A stretch of 64,000 bases of DNA from an uncultured Clostridia bacterium (GCA_937890525.1 CALADI010000004.1:1-64000), one strand, 5' to 3'; positions 23,915-33,093 are shown, numbered from the stretch's first letter. Notes: generated by a model not told the origin, from the sequence alone. A program made the numbers and translations.

Positions 23915-24855
23915 TGCTGCTTCTGTTACAGTATACGCTGATTTTTGCCTCTGTTTTGATGCTGGTTGCCTTGGGCGGCTGCTTCTCGGAGCACAGCGGC
24001 GTCATTAACATCGGTCTGGAAGGCATTATGGTCATCGGCGCCTTGGGTGGCGCTCTGATGATGCGCTACCTGCCGGCCGGGACTTCTGCGCCTATGATGA
24101 TCCTTCTGGTGATTCTGGCGGCGGTGGTGGCGGGTGCCATCTATTCGCTGCTGCTGGCTGTTGCAGCGGTCACATTCAATGCCGATCAGACCATCATTGG
24201 TACGGCAATGAACATGCTTGGCACTGCGTTTGCCACCGTTCTGGTCAAGGCTCTGAACACCGCCGCTGACCCCAACAATGTCTCTGCCACCATCCAGTAT
24301 TTTGACCAGAAGAAGGCATTCTCCTTCAACATCGGTTCTTTCGAGTTCAGCTGGTTTATGCTCATCGCATTCATCATTCTCGTCGTCAGCCATGTGGTGC
24401 TGTACCGCACCCGGTTCGGCCTGCGTCTGATGGCTTGCGGCGAGCATCCTCAGGCGGCGGACTCCGTGGGCATCAATGTGTACAAGATGCGCTATGCCGG
24501 CGTGCTCATCTCCGGTGTGCTCGGCGGTCTGGGCGGTATCGTCTACATCACCTCCGGCGTTTCCGAGTGGAAGTTCGAGAATGGTGTTGCCGGCTTCGGA
24601 TTCCTTGCGCTGGCGGTCATGATCTTCGGTCAATGGAAGCCCATGCACATCGCCCTTGCAGCGCTGCTGTTTGGTCTGATGCGCGCACTTTCCAATGTGT
24701 ATGTGGTATTCGACTTCTTGACGGCGCTGCAGATTCCCGGTACGGTCTACAATATGCTGCCGTATATCATCTCTCTTGTGGTGCTGATCTTCACCTCGAA
24801 GAAGTCCAGAGCCCCCAAGGCAGAGGGTATCCCATACGACAAGGGCAGTCGCTGA
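23914..24855 (+). CDS. nupQ: Nucleoside ABC transporter permease 2
   Basis: This 313-residue membrane protein is the second permease of the heterodimer. Family blocks are GGCFSEHSGVINIGLEGIMVIGA and GLRLMACGEHPQAADSVGINV, the latter being the ATPase-coupling loop. Its ATG overlaps the stop of the first permease and GGAGG lies in that gene's end. It is the last gene before a bidirectional terminator. Confidence 0.9.
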   Translation: MLLLLQYTLIFASVLMLVALGGCFSEHSGVINIGLEGIMVIGALGGALMMRYLPAGTSAPMMILLVILAAVVAGAIYSLLLAVAAVTFNADQTIIGTAMNMLGTAFATVLVKALNTAADPNNVSATIQYFDQKKAFSFNIGSFEFSWFMLIAFIILVVSHVVLYRTRFGLRLMACGEHPQAADSVGINVYKMRYAGVLISGVLGGLGGIVYITSGVSEWKFENGVAGFGFLALAVMIFGQWKPMHIALAALLFGLMRALSNVYVVFDFLTALQIPGTVYNMLPYIISLVVLIFTSKKSRAPKAEGIPYDKGSR

Positions 24856-24868
24856 CCATCGATATAGC

Positions 24869-24900
24869 AAAAAACCGCTCCCGACCGGGAGCGGTTTTTT
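24869..24900. terminator. Bidirectional terminator
   Basis: AACCGCTCCC and GGGAGCGGTT form a 10-bp stem with a GACC loop and have T-runs on both strands. It ends the rightward transporter operon and the leftward aromatic operon. Confidence 0.92.
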
Positions 24901-24915
24901 ACTGCATTTTGGGAA

Positions 24916-25641
24916 TCAAATCGACCGAAGCAGCGCCAGCAAGAGCATATGAACGGGGTAGAAGCCATAGGAGCACCATCGCAGCCACTTGCTGCGGCAT
25001 CCAATATCACCATAATAGAGCCAGATGGGGATGAGAGAAAGCAGGGCGAAGCCTTGACTGGAAAGACGCAGATCCCATGTGCCGAAAGGGAGATACCAGT
25101 AGAAATCTCCGGGAAAGAACAGGTGGAGTGCCGCCATGACCAGTAAAAGAGCAAGGCGGGAGCTTCCGTGCCCGGACAGCAGGAAGAATACCGCCATCTG
25201 GATCACTCCCATCAAGGCATAGTCTGCGGATAGGATGATCGCCAGCAGCGCGACTAGGGCAAGACCGGTCATAGCTCTGGATGGGGAGGATTGTCCGGTA
25301 CTTGTTTCGTCCAAAATCCGCACCGCCCAAAGCCCCAGCAGCAGGGTAAACAGCACATTTTGCCGGGTGGGGGCAAAGAGTGTCCCCGCAGTCATCAAAT
25401 CGTAGGGGATCTCCGAAATAAGAGCAAAGCAAAACAGTCGAACGGCATAGTTGGAGAAGCTGCGGGTATGCCGATATCCCTCCACGATTTGAAAGGCAAA
25501 GATGGGGAAAGCAAGCCGCCCTATGGCAACCATCCACTGGCAGCCGGGGAAGAACATCCGCCCCACATGATCTGCAAGCATGGAGCCCATGGCGATCCAT
25601 CGCAGAGCCGAGGCGCTCAGCCTAAGGGGAAAGCGGCTCAT
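24916..25641 (-). CDS. TraX-family membrane protein
   Basis: This 241-residue protein has about seven to eight hydrophobic segments and the TraX pattern: LRWIAMGSMLADHVGRMFF, IGRLAFPIFAFQIVEGYRHT, and a C-terminal YGFYPVHMLLLALLR. TraX in F plasmid acetylates pilin, but chromosomal Clostridial relatives have no assigned role. The ATG at 25641 follows GGAGGGAGATGCC and overlaps the GNAT stop by 4 bp (ATGA). It is the last gene of the aromatic operon. Confidence 0.8.
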   Translation of the reverse strand: MSRFPLRLSASALRWIAMGSMLADHVGRMFFPGCQWMVAIGRLAFPIFAFQIVEGYRHTRSFSNYAVRLFCFALISEIPYDLMTAGTLFAPTRQNVLFTLLLGLWAVRILDETSTGQSSPSRAMTGLALVALLAIILSADYALMGVIQMAVFFLLSGHGSSRLALLLVMAALHLFFPGDFYWYLPFGTWDLRLSSQGFALLSLIPIWLYYGDIGCRSKWLRWCSYGFYPVHMLLLALLRSI

Positions 25642-26096
25642 TCGGCATCTCCCTCCCATGCTTTTCGATAGACCAGACAGCCGTTTTGAGATGCCTCCTG
25701 CAAAAAGCCCAGTTTGCAGGCGATGTGCCGGGTGATCTCCTGCTCGGGGGCACACTCCAAAACGGCATCTTTTCCTTCGGCAAAGGCGGCGCGTTCCAAA
25801 AGTCGAGTGATCTGCTGGGCGAAGCCCTTGCCCCAGCAGCGGGGCTCCAAAACCCAGCCGATCTCCTTGCTGTGGTCATCATAATCGTGAAAAATGGCAT
25901 AGCCGATCCACGAGTGTCGGTCATCCTCCACAGCATAGACCAGCGGGGAATCAGACAGCCCTGCATGATGCAGAAATTCAATGGTTTGCTCCATGGAAAA
26001 GGGTGGCTCCAGATATCGCATGACCGACGCATCGGAGAGCAGCCTGTGCAGATCCGGCAGGTCATCGATGGTCATAGGGCGAATGGTCAGTGACAT
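25638..26096 (-). CDS. GNAT-family N-acetyltransferase
   Basis: This 152-residue protein starts MSLTIRPMTIDDLPDLHRLL, the usual opening of GNAT enzymes. The acetyl-CoA-binding motif A region reads EIGWVLEPRCWGKGFAQQITRLL, a Q/RxxGxG/A-like loop. AAGGAG precedes the ATG by 9 nt. It lies 28 nt past aroQ and overlaps the TraX-like gene, so it belongs to the aromatic operon. The substrate is unknown. Confidence 0.82.
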   Translation of the reverse strand: MSLTIRPMTIDDLPDLHRLLSDASVMRYLEPPFSMEQTIEFLHHAGLSDSPLVYAVEDDRHSWIGYAIFHDYDDHSKEIGWVLEPRCWGKGFAQQITRLLERAAFAEGKDAVLECAPEQEITRHIACKLGFLQEASQNGCLVYRKAWEGDAE

Positions 26097-26124
26097 GGAA
26101 TGACTCCTTTCGTGGCTGTCGGGA

Positions 26125-26562
26125 TCATTGCCCGTTGAGGTGGTGTTTCAAGTAGATCATCGCTTGATGGTACCCTTCCAATCCCTGCCCCATGATGGTG
26201 TGGATACAGGCAAGACCGGCATAGGAGATTTGCCGGAAATCATCTCGGCTGGCAACATCGGAGATGTGCACCTCCACGGCGGGAATGTCTACGGCCTTCA
26301 GCGCATCCAAAATGGCAATGGAGGTGTGGGTATAGGCGGCAGGGTTGATGACGATGCCATCTGCCTGACCGTAGGCGGCTTGGATCCGATCCACAATGGC
26401 GCCCTCGTGATTGGATTGAAAGTGTGTCATGTCCACATCCAGTTCCTTCGCCCACACATCCAGCAGACGCAGAAGCTCACGGTAGCTTTGGCTGCCGTAG
26501 ATCTCCGGCTCTCGAATGCCGAGCATATTGATATTCGGTCCGTTGATGACCAGAATTCTCAT
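26125..26562 (-). CDS. aroQ: 3-Dehydroquinate dehydratase, type II
   Basis: This 145-residue enzyme dehydrates 3-dehydroquinate to 3-dehydroshikimate, shikimate step 3. Type II hallmarks are GPNINMLGIREPEIYG with the catalytic Tyr, FQSNHEGAIVDRI, INPAAYTHTSIA, and EVHISDVASRDDFR. The ATG at 26562 follows GGAGGAAGAATC and overlaps the end of the aroE/aroK gene by 4 bp. It is the last biosynthetic gene of the operon. Confidence 0.95.
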   Translation of the reverse strand: MRILVINGPNINMLGIREPEIYGSQSYRELLRLLDVWAKELDVDMTHFQSNHEGAIVDRIQAAYGQADGIVINPAAYTHTSIAILDALKAVDIPAVEVHISDVASRDDFRQISYAGLACIHTIMGQGLEGYHQAMIYLKHHLNGQ

Positions 26563-27785
26563 GATTCTTCCTCCCATTGTGCGATGATGGCTTGTGCGGC
26601 ATCTTGGCAGGCGCCGTCGTTGGAGATGATGCAGTCGGCAAACGCCCGATACATGGGCAGTCGCTGGGCATACAGGGCGGCGGGGGTGCTGCGCATGGAT
26701 AGGGGACGACCCTCGGTAGGCAGGGCGTTCACATCCCGCTGGATCCAGAAAATGCGCCCATTCTGCCGCAGCAAAGGCAGATTCCTTGGCTGAGTGACAC
26801 AGCCGCCGCCGGTGGCGATCACCAGACCGGATTCCCGTCCCAAATCTGCCAGCACCTCGGTTTCCATTTTTCGGAAAGCATCTTCTCCCTCGGACTCCAG
26901 TAGATCGGGGATGGTTCTTCCAGCTTGCTGGGCAAGCACTTGGTCGCAATCTACAAATTTCTTGCCGATTTTTTGTGCAACAAGCTGACCGATGGTTGAC
27001 TTCCCGCACCCGGGCATGCCGATGAGAACGATGTTTCGGGTCTGGCTGCGGAGCTTGCGGTAGATGGCTTCCACCAGATCATCGGGAATGCTTCGCCCTG
27101 TGAAGTATTCGCTGGATTTTTTCGCCTGAGCCACCAGCATCCACAGCCCGTTATATCCGGGGATGCCGGCGCTTTGACAGTCCAGAAGCAGCTTTGTTTT
27201 GGACGGATTGTAGATCATGTCAAAGACCCCTTCCAGCGCCGGAAACTGCCGGATATCCACCGGGGCAGTCCCGGTGTTGGGATACATCCCCACCGGGGTG
27301 GCGTTGACGATGACGGCGGCATCCCGGTGGAGAAATAAATTCTGGTAGTTGTTTTCCCCCGTTCGGGAGACCATCACCACCTGTGCCCCCAGATCCTCAA
27401 GCACCGCCGATACCGGGGCAGATGCGCCGCCGGTGCCCAAAACCAGAGCCTTCTTCCCGCCGACGCAGATCCCGCTGCGGCAGAGGGTAGACATAAATCC
27501 GTGGTAATCTGTGTTATAACCGTGGAGTTTGCCATCCTGCTCCCGGACAATGGTGTTGACGCTGCCAAGGCGCTGCGCCAGAGAATCGATGTGATCCAGA
27601 TGGTCAAGGACGGTTCTTTTGTAGGGGATGGTCACATTCAGCCCGCCGATGGCGGGATCATGGAGCAGATCTGCCACTTCCTCCGGCTCCCGGGGGAACA
27701 GAGAATAGGGATATTCCCCCAGCATGGCATGGATCTGGGGGGAGAAGCTGTGCCCCAGCGTTCGCCCCAAAAGCCCGTACTCCAT
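26559..27785 (-). CDS. aroE/aroK: Shikimate dehydrogenase-shikimate kinase fusion
   Basis: This 408-residue protein fuses two shikimate enzymes. Residues 1-248 are shikimate dehydrogenase: shikimate-binding GHSFSP, catalytic Lys56 in NVTIPYK, Asp93 in NTDYHGF, and the NADP fold LVLGTGGAS. Residues 250-408 are shikimate kinase: P-loop GMPGCGKST (256-264), substrate Asp in DCDQ, FRKME, and ATGGGCV. The link between them is only a few residues. It carries out steps 4 and 5. The ATG shares one base with the pheA stop (TGATG), and the longer frame lacks a ribosome binding site. Separate genes are the usual arrangement. Confidence 0.93.
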   Translation of the reverse strand: MEYGLLGRTLGHSFSPQIHAMLGEYPYSLFPREPEEVADLLHDPAIGGLNVTIPYKRTVLDHLDHIDSLAQRLGSVNTIVREQDGKLHGYNTDYHGFMSTLCRSGICVGGKKALVLGTGGASAPVSAVLEDLGAQVVMVSRTGENNYQNLFLHRDAAVIVNATPVGMYPNTGTAPVDIRQFPALEGVFDMIYNPSKTKLLLDCQSAGIPGYNGLWMLVAQAKKSSEYFTGRSIPDDLVEAIYRKLRSQTRNIVLIGMPGCGKSTIGQLVAQKIGKKFVDCDQVLAQQAGRTIPDLLESEGEDAFRKMETEVLADLGRESGLVIATGGGCVTQPRNLPLLRQNGRIFWIQRDVNALPTEGRPLSMRSTPAALYAQRLPMYRAFADCIISNDGACQDAAQAIIAQWEEES

Positions 27786-28927
27786 CAGACCACCTCGCTG
27801 TAGCTGCCGAGATACTGGAATTCCTCGCAAAGATCGTCCAATTCGCACATGAGCTGAACAAATTCGTCGGAATAAATGGAGGTCTCCAGATCGAAATAGA
27901 ACATGAATTCAAAATCCCGGTCGGGGATGGGGCGGGATTCCAACTTGGTCACATTGATCCCCAGGGCATAAAGCCGTGCCAGTACGCGATACAGAGAGCC
28001 GGGCCGGTGGGGCAGTACCATCATGATGCTGGTCTTGTCCGCACCGGGATAGATCTCCAGATTTTTGGAGATGCAGATGAACCGGGTGCGGTTGTTGCCC
28101 CGATCCTGTACCCCGGAAGCGAGCACCTGAAGTCCATACAACTCGGCGCAGGTTCGGCTGGACAGGGCTGCCACATCGCTGCGGGGGGACTCGGAGACCA
28201 TCTTGGCGGCCACGGCGGTGTTTTCCACGGCGATCACCTTCACATTGGGAAGCCCCGCCAGAAAGTCGGAGCATTGTCCCAGCGCCTGCTCGTGGGAGTA
28301 GATCTCCCGCACCTGATCCAGCGTGGTTCCTGGCTTGACCAGCAGACTGTGATCCACCTTCAGCCGGAAGGTGCGGACAATGGAGAAATTCCGGCGGATC
28401 ATCAAATCATACACCTGTTTCACCGAGCCTGCGGTGGAGTTCTCCAACGGTAGGACACCATACTGGCACAGACCGTTCTCAATGGCGGAAAACACACTTT
28501 CAAAGTTCTTGAAATACATGATAAAGGGGGATTTGAAAATCTTTTCGCAGGCGATTTGGGAGAAAGCACCCTCCACCCCCTGACAGGCAACGCAAGGGGC
28601 TTGGGGGAACAGCTTCGGGGTCTGCTCAATGGCTTGAGCGATCCGTCGGTGCAGGGGTGTCTGCTTGTGGCTGATCTTGCTTTGATGGCTTCGGCTCAGT
28701 TCAAAGAGCATGGAATACAGTACCCGGGTGTAGTTTGCCATCTCGGGGCCGGCCTTCTGCGCCACATCCATCAGCTTTTCCCGTTCCCGACCGGGGACAT
28801 ATACGGGCATGTGGTGCGACTGCTTGTACCCGGCGATCTGCTCTGCTACCTTCATCCGCTGGCAGAACAGGGATACCAAAGAATCGTCGATTTCATCGAT
28901 CTGCTCCCGCAGTTGATCTAGTTCCAT
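27785..28927 (-). CDS. pheA: Chorismate mutase-prephenate dehydratase
   Basis: This 380-residue P-protein makes phenylpyruvate from chorismate. An AroQ-type chorismate mutase (about 1-85; LREQIDEIDDSLVSLFCQRM) precedes prephenate dehydratase (about 105-285; GVEGAFSQIACEKIF, ENSTAGSV, and NNRTRFI with the catalytic Thr-Arg-Phe). A C-terminal ACT domain follows (SIMMVLPHRPGSLYRVL, LESRPI), the site of phenylalanine feedback inhibition in this family. GGAGG precedes the ATG at 28927. The order mutase-dehydratase-ACT is as in E. coli. Confidence 0.95.
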   Translation of the reverse strand: MELDQLREQIDEIDDSLVSLFCQRMKVAEQIAGYKQSHHMPVYVPGREREKLMDVAQKAGPEMANYTRVLYSMLFELSRSHQSKISHKQTPLHRRIAQAIEQTPKLFPQAPCVACQGVEGAFSQIACEKIFKSPFIMYFKNFESVFSAIENGLCQYGVLPLENSTAGSVKQVYDLMIRRNFSIVRTFRLKVDHSLLVKPGTTLDQVREIYSHEQALGQCSDFLAGLPNVKVIAVENTAVAAKMVSESPRSDVAALSSRTCAELYGLQVLASGVQDRGNNRTRFICISKNLEIYPGADKTSIMMVLPHRPGSLYRVLARLYALGINVTKLESRPIPDRDFEFMFYFDLETSIYSDEFVQLMCELDDLCEEFQYLGSYSEVV

Positions 28928-28928
28928 A

Positions 28929-30023
28929 TTACATACCTCCAATGGGTTTTCTGGCGTTCCATTCCAGCAGGGCATCATAGACCGCAACGGCTACGGCAGC
29001 CTCCACCACCGGGACGGCTCTGGGGACAATGCAAGGGTCATGTCTTCCTTTGACCACAAGGGATTGCTGTGTACCATTTGACAGCGAAACACTCTGCTGT
29101 GGCCGGATGATGGATGGGGTGGGCTTAAAAGCGGCACGCAGGATCAGAGGCATCCCATTGGTGATCCCGCCGAGGATGCCGCCGGAGTGATTGGTGGAAG
29201 TCCGGATGCCTTGGGAAGAAACTTCATAGGGGTCGTTGTTCTCGCTTCCGCGCAGTTCAGCGGCGTGAAATCCAGCCCCGAACTCCACTCCCTTGACGGC
29301 GGGAATGCCATACACGATTTGGGCGATCCTACCCTCCATACCGCCGAACATGGGTTCACCCAATCCCACGGGCAGCCCGGTGACGGCGCATTCCACGATC
29401 CCGCCTACGCTGTCTGCCTGCATCTTTGCATCTTCCACGGCACGGCGCATCATGATTTCGGACTCCGGGGAGAGGACGGGAAAATCCACCCCCACTTGGG
29501 AGATTTGGGGATCCGTGGGGGAAAAGGGGAGATCCCGGATCCCTGCCAAAGCATAGATGTGGGCGGTGATGTCAATGCCCAGCGCATCCAGCCATTGCTT
29601 GCACAGCCCCCCGGCGATACACAGGGGAGCGGTGAGCCGGCCGGAGAAATGCCCGCCCCCGGCGGCGTCCTGAGCGCCGCCGTACTTCACTTGGGCGGTA
29701 TAATCGGCATGCCCCGGTCGGGGGCAGTCCAGCAGTTCCCCGTAATCGCCGGAACGGGTATTGGTATTGCGGATGATGGCGGATATGGGAGCGCCGCAGG
29801 TGTGCCCATCCACGATGCCCGACAGAAATTCCGCACGATCCGGCTCCTTTCTGGTGGTAGATATGGCGCTGCGCCCGGGGGCACGACGCGTGAGGAATTG
29901 CGCCAGCCGGGCTTCATCCACCGGAAGTCCGGCGGGGACACCGTCCAGCGTCATGCCGATGGCGGGGCCGTGGGACTGCCCGAAGATGGACAGCTTGATC
30001 ATTTGTCCGTAGGTGGAGCTCAT
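28929..30023 (-). CDS. aroC: Chorismate synthase
   Basis: This 364-residue FMN-dependent enzyme makes chorismate from EPSP, the last shikimate step. Signatures are FGQSHGPAIGMTLDGVPAG near the start, RPGHADYTAQVKYGGAQD and GGHFSGRLTA, and a C-terminal RHDPCIVPRAVPV. GGGAGG precedes the ATG at 30023, which overlaps the aroA end by 4 bp. It is 1 nt from pheA. Confidence 0.96.
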   Translation of the reverse strand: MSSTYGQMIKLSIFGQSHGPAIGMTLDGVPAGLPVDEARLAQFLTRRAPGRSAISTTRKEPDRAEFLSGIVDGHTCGAPISAIIRNTNTRSGDYGELLDCPRPGHADYTAQVKYGGAQDAAGGGHFSGRLTAPLCIAGGLCKQWLDALGIDITAHIYALAGIRDLPFSPTDPQISQVGVDFPVLSPESEIMMRRAVEDAKMQADSVGGIVECAVTGLPVGLGEPMFGGMEGRIAQIVYGIPAVKGVEFGAGFHAAELRGSENNDPYEVSSQGIRTSTNHSGGILGGITNGMPLILRAAFKPTPSIIRPQQSVSLSNGTQQSLVVKGRHDPCIVPRAVPVVEAAVAVAVYDALLEWNARKPIGGM

Positions 30024-31210
30024 AAGATCCCTCCCAATGCTTGATAGTCATTCCAGAATGACGGATAGGATTTTGCCACAGCTTCTGCCCCGGTGATGGT
30101 CACAGGGGCTGAGCATACAGTGGCGGCGATGGCGGCGGACATGGCGATGCGGTGATCTGCGAAGGCGTCCACCTTACCGCCGGAATAGCCCGTGCCATGG
30201 ACAATCAGCCGGTCGCCCTCGATCCGGGCACAGCCGCCCAGCCCTCGGATCAGCTGGGCAGCGCTTTCCAGACGGTCGGATTCCTTGATCCGCAGCCGCC
30301 CGGCGTTGGTAAACACAGCCCCTTCCTTGGCGCCTGCCACCACCGCAAGGATCGGCACAAGGTCGGGGATATGGGTGGCATCGATCTGCTGCCAATGCTC
30401 CAGCGCTTCCAGCCAATGGGCGGCGGCACGATCCCCCTGAGGGGAGTCCGGCATCAGACCGGATACCGTCACCGATGAGCCAAGGCTCTTAGCGGCAAGC
30501 CAGAAGGCGGCGTTGCTCCAGTCCCCCTCGGTCTGTACCTGTCCGGGGGTGTGAAAGGCGGCGGGCTTCACAGAGTATCGCCAGTCTGTTTGGGGCGTGT
30601 CCACCCCGAACAGGGATAGGGCGGTCTGGGTCATGTGGATGTAGGGCACGGACTCTACCTGTCCGGTGAGTTCAAGAGTGCTGCTGTCATCCAGCAGGGA
30701 CAGGGCGAAGAGCAGACCGGTGACAAACTGACTGGAAACCCCGCCGTCAATTTGGTACAGCCCCGGATGCAGCTTCCCCTGACAGCGGATGTGATCGGCG
30801 TCGGGGCGGGTCAGACGGCAGCCCATCCGCTCCATCTCCTCCCACAAAGGGGAGAGAGGACGCTGGGAGAGACGGCCTTCCATGGAAAACCGGGCATCGA
30901 TGCCCAGCGCACCTATGATGGGCAGGAGGAACCGCAGGGTAGAGCCGCTCTCGCAGCAGTTTAGGACGGCGGTGTCCGGCACGGTGCGGATGGGGCGGAT
31001 GCGGTATCCATGGGAGGTTCTCGTGATGTCAGCGCCAATGGCATTAAGACAATCCACCGTGGCCTGAATGTCCCGGTTCGTCTGGGGACAGATTAGATCC
31101 GTCACATTGTCTGCAAATGCGGCGCACAGCAGCAGCCGGTGGGCCTGAGATTTGGAGGGGATCGCTGGGATGCTGCCCTCTAATTTGTGGGGGTGTATGG
31201 TAATTTCCAT
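30020..31210 (-). CDS. aroA: EPSP synthase
   Basis: This 396-residue enzyme transfers an enolpyruvyl group to shikimate 3-phosphate. Conserved blocks are PSKSQAHRLLLCAAF, ESGSTLRFLLPI, KESDRLESAAQLIRGLG, and FADHRIAMSAAIAA. It is somewhat shorter than E. coli AroA (427), with the N-terminus MEITIHPHKLEGSIPAIPSK lacking an extension. It lies 3 nt past aroB and overlaps aroC by 4 bp. Confidence 0.95.
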   Translation of the reverse strand: MEITIHPHKLEGSIPAIPSKSQAHRLLLCAAFADNVTDLICPQTNRDIQATVDCLNAIGADITRTSHGYRIRPIRTVPDTAVLNCCESGSTLRFLLPIIGALGIDARFSMEGRLSQRPLSPLWEEMERMGCRLTRPDADHIRCQGKLHPGLYQIDGGVSSQFVTGLLFALSLLDDSSTLELTGQVESVPYIHMTQTALSLFGVDTPQTDWRYSVKPAAFHTPGQVQTEGDWSNAAFWLAAKSLGSSVTVSGLMPDSPQGDRAAAHWLEALEHWQQIDATHIPDLVPILAVVAGAKEGAVFTNAGRLRIKESDRLESAAQLIRGLGGCARIEGDRLIVHGTGYSGGKVDAFADHRIAMSAAIAATVCSAPVTITGAEAVAKSYPSFWNDYQALGGIL

Positions 31211-31213
31211 AGC

Positions 31214-32266
31214 TTATAGACCTGCCTGAATCAAAGATTTCAGTTCCCCGATGGGGGTGGGGTGGATGGCGCATTGACCGATCCTGTGGGGCAGGATCAA
31301 GTTGACGCTGCCGCCGTTTCGCTTTTTGTCGGAAAGTGCGGCGCGGGACAGTTCCTCGGCGGTAAAGTCCGTGCGAACGGGGAGGGAAAACCGCTCCAAC
31401 AGGGATTGGATCCTGCGGCTGCTTTCTTGGTCACAGATTCCCAGGCGGGCTGCGCTGCGGCAGACGATGGCGGTTCCGATGGCCACGGCGCTGCCGTGGG
31501 AGACAGCGTAATCGCTGGAAAGCTCCACCCCATGACCGATGGTGTGCCCCAGATTCAATAGCTGGCGGATGCCGTGCTCCTGCTCGTCGGTACGAACCAC
31601 CTCTGCTTTGAGGGAAACGCATCGGGAGACCACCGTCTCCCGGCAGAAGGTTTCTGCATCCCGCTCCAAAAGGGCAAACAGCTCCGGGTCAAAAAGAATG
31701 GCGGTTTTGATGATCTCGGCACAGCCGTCCCGGAAGATGTCCACGGGCAGGCTGTCCAGACAGTCTAGGTCACACAGCACAAGACTGGGCTGGTGGAAGG
31801 CACCTGCCAGATTTTTGCCGGAGGGCAGATCGATGGCGGTTTTTCCTCCAACGCTGGAATCCACCGCCGCAAGGACAGTGGTGGGAACTTGAACGAAACG
31901 GATGCCGCGCATATAGCAGGCGGCGCAGAACCCCGCCATATCACCCACGACGCCGCCACCCAATGCAACCACCACATCCCGACGGGTCATGTGCGAGCGT
32001 GCCATGTGGTCGAGAATGTTCAGAAAAACAGAACCGTTCTTGCTTTGTTCCCCGGCGGGGAAGACGAAGGGATGGACGGATACACCGGCGGTGGTCAAGG
32101 CGTTGACCACCGTCTGTCCATAGCGCTGCCACACATGGGCGTCGCTTACTAGGCAGACGTTCTCTGCGCCGCCGAGGGCACAGATCTGATCCCCCAGCGT
32201 ATGCAGGATGCCGTGCCCGATCAGAACATGATAGGGGGAGGAAGTATCGACTTGGATGGTGGTCAT
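31214..32266 (-). CDS. aroB: 3-Dehydroquinate synthase
   Basis: This 350-residue NAD- and zinc-dependent enzyme cyclises DAHP to 3-dehydroquinate, step 2. Motifs are ALGGGVVGDMAGFCA, VPTTVLAAVDSSVGGKTAID, and zinc ligands in EIIKTAILFD, LNLGHTIGHGVE, and SHGSAVAIGTA. The ATG overlaps the tyrA end by 4 bp. Confidence 0.96.
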   Translation of the reverse strand: MTTIQVDTSSPYHVLIGHGILHTLGDQICALGGAENVCLVSDAHVWQRYGQTVVNALTTAGVSVHPFVFPAGEQSKNGSVFLNILDHMARSHMTRRDVVVALGGGVVGDMAGFCAACYMRGIRFVQVPTTVLAAVDSSVGGKTAIDLPSGKNLAGAFHQPSLVLCDLDCLDSLPVDIFRDGCAEIIKTAILFDPELFALLERDAETFCRETVVSRCVSLKAEVVRTDEQEHGIRQLLNLGHTIGHGVELSSDYAVSHGSAVAIGTAIVCRSAARLGICDQESSRRIQSLLERFSLPVRTDFTAEELSRAALSDKKRNGGSVNLILPHRIGQCAIHPTPIGELKSLIQAGL

Positions 32267-33093
32267 TGGTCAGCAGCCTCCTTTGCTTGAACGCCTTCCG
32301 CCAGAAGCCGGATCAGTTCCTCGGAATCCTTTTCTGCGATGGCGTGCCGGTATTGGCTCAGGGCTTGCAGGCAGGTGTCCAGTTCCTGCAAGAGATGATC
32401 CCCGTTTTCCAGAAACAGCTCTGCCCACATCTGAGGGTTCAGTTTGGCCACCCGGGTCAGATCCTTGTAGCTGCCGGCGGAGAAGCCCTTGTGGCTCAGC
32501 GCGGTGGGGGATTTGATAAATGCGTTGCTCAGAATGTGGGGCATCTGGGAGGTAAACGCGATCATGCGGTCATGCTCCTGTGCGGATGTTACGGAAAAGG
32601 AACCAAAGTGACAGGGCTGGAGCAGACCCTTGACCCGATCCAGAAGCTGGATGTCGTCAAATCTGGGGGGGACCAGAACCATGGGTGCCCCCAGAAAGAG
32701 ATTGGAGCGGCTGTATTTGAAACCGGAGAAATGGGTTCCCGCCATGGGATGCCCGCCCACAAAGGTGAAGCCGTGGGCCTGCGCCAAGGGAAAGCAGGAT
32801 AGCACCACCTGACGCTTCACGCCGCAGCAGTCCATGACCAGAGCATCGGCAGATACATACGATCCGTTCTCCCGAAGCCATTGGATGCAGCCTTCCGGGT
32901 AAATGGCCAGCAGGATCAAATCGCATCCGGGGATAGTGTCCGGGGTGAGACTCTCGTGTACCACCTCAGCCACTTGGGCAAAGGCCAGCATATCCTCGTC
33001 ATGATCTACGGCATAGACCTGCCATCCGGCTTTGGCGTAGGCACGCGCCAGACTGCCGCCGATGAGCCCCAGCCCGACGATACCGACCTTCAT
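32263..33093 (-). CDS. tyrA: Prephenate dehydrogenase
   Basis: This 276-residue enzyme oxidises prephenate to 4-hydroxyphenylpyruvate for tyrosine. It starts with the NAD-binding fold MKVGIVGLGLIGGSLARAYA and has the catalytic GGHPMAGTHFSGF region. There is no fused chorismate mutase and no C-terminal ACT domain. Tyrosine control may therefore act on expression, which fits the Tyr codons in the operon leader (inference). The ATG at 33093 is set by GGGAGGTTCTGAG and overlaps aroF by 4 bp. Confidence 0.93.
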   Translation of the reverse strand: MKVGIVGLGLIGGSLARAYAKAGWQVYAVDHDEDMLAFAQVAEVVHESLTPDTIPGCDLILLAIYPEGCIQWLRENGSYVSADALVMDCCGVKRQVVLSCFPLAQAHGFTFVGGHPMAGTHFSGFKYSRSNLFLGAPMVLVPPRFDDIQLLDRVKGLLQPCHFGSFSVTSAQEHDRMIAFTSQMPHILSNAFIKSPTALSHKGFSAGSYKDLTRVAKLNPQMWAELFLENGDHLLQELDTCLQALSQYRHAIAEKDSEELIRLLAEGVQAKEAADQ

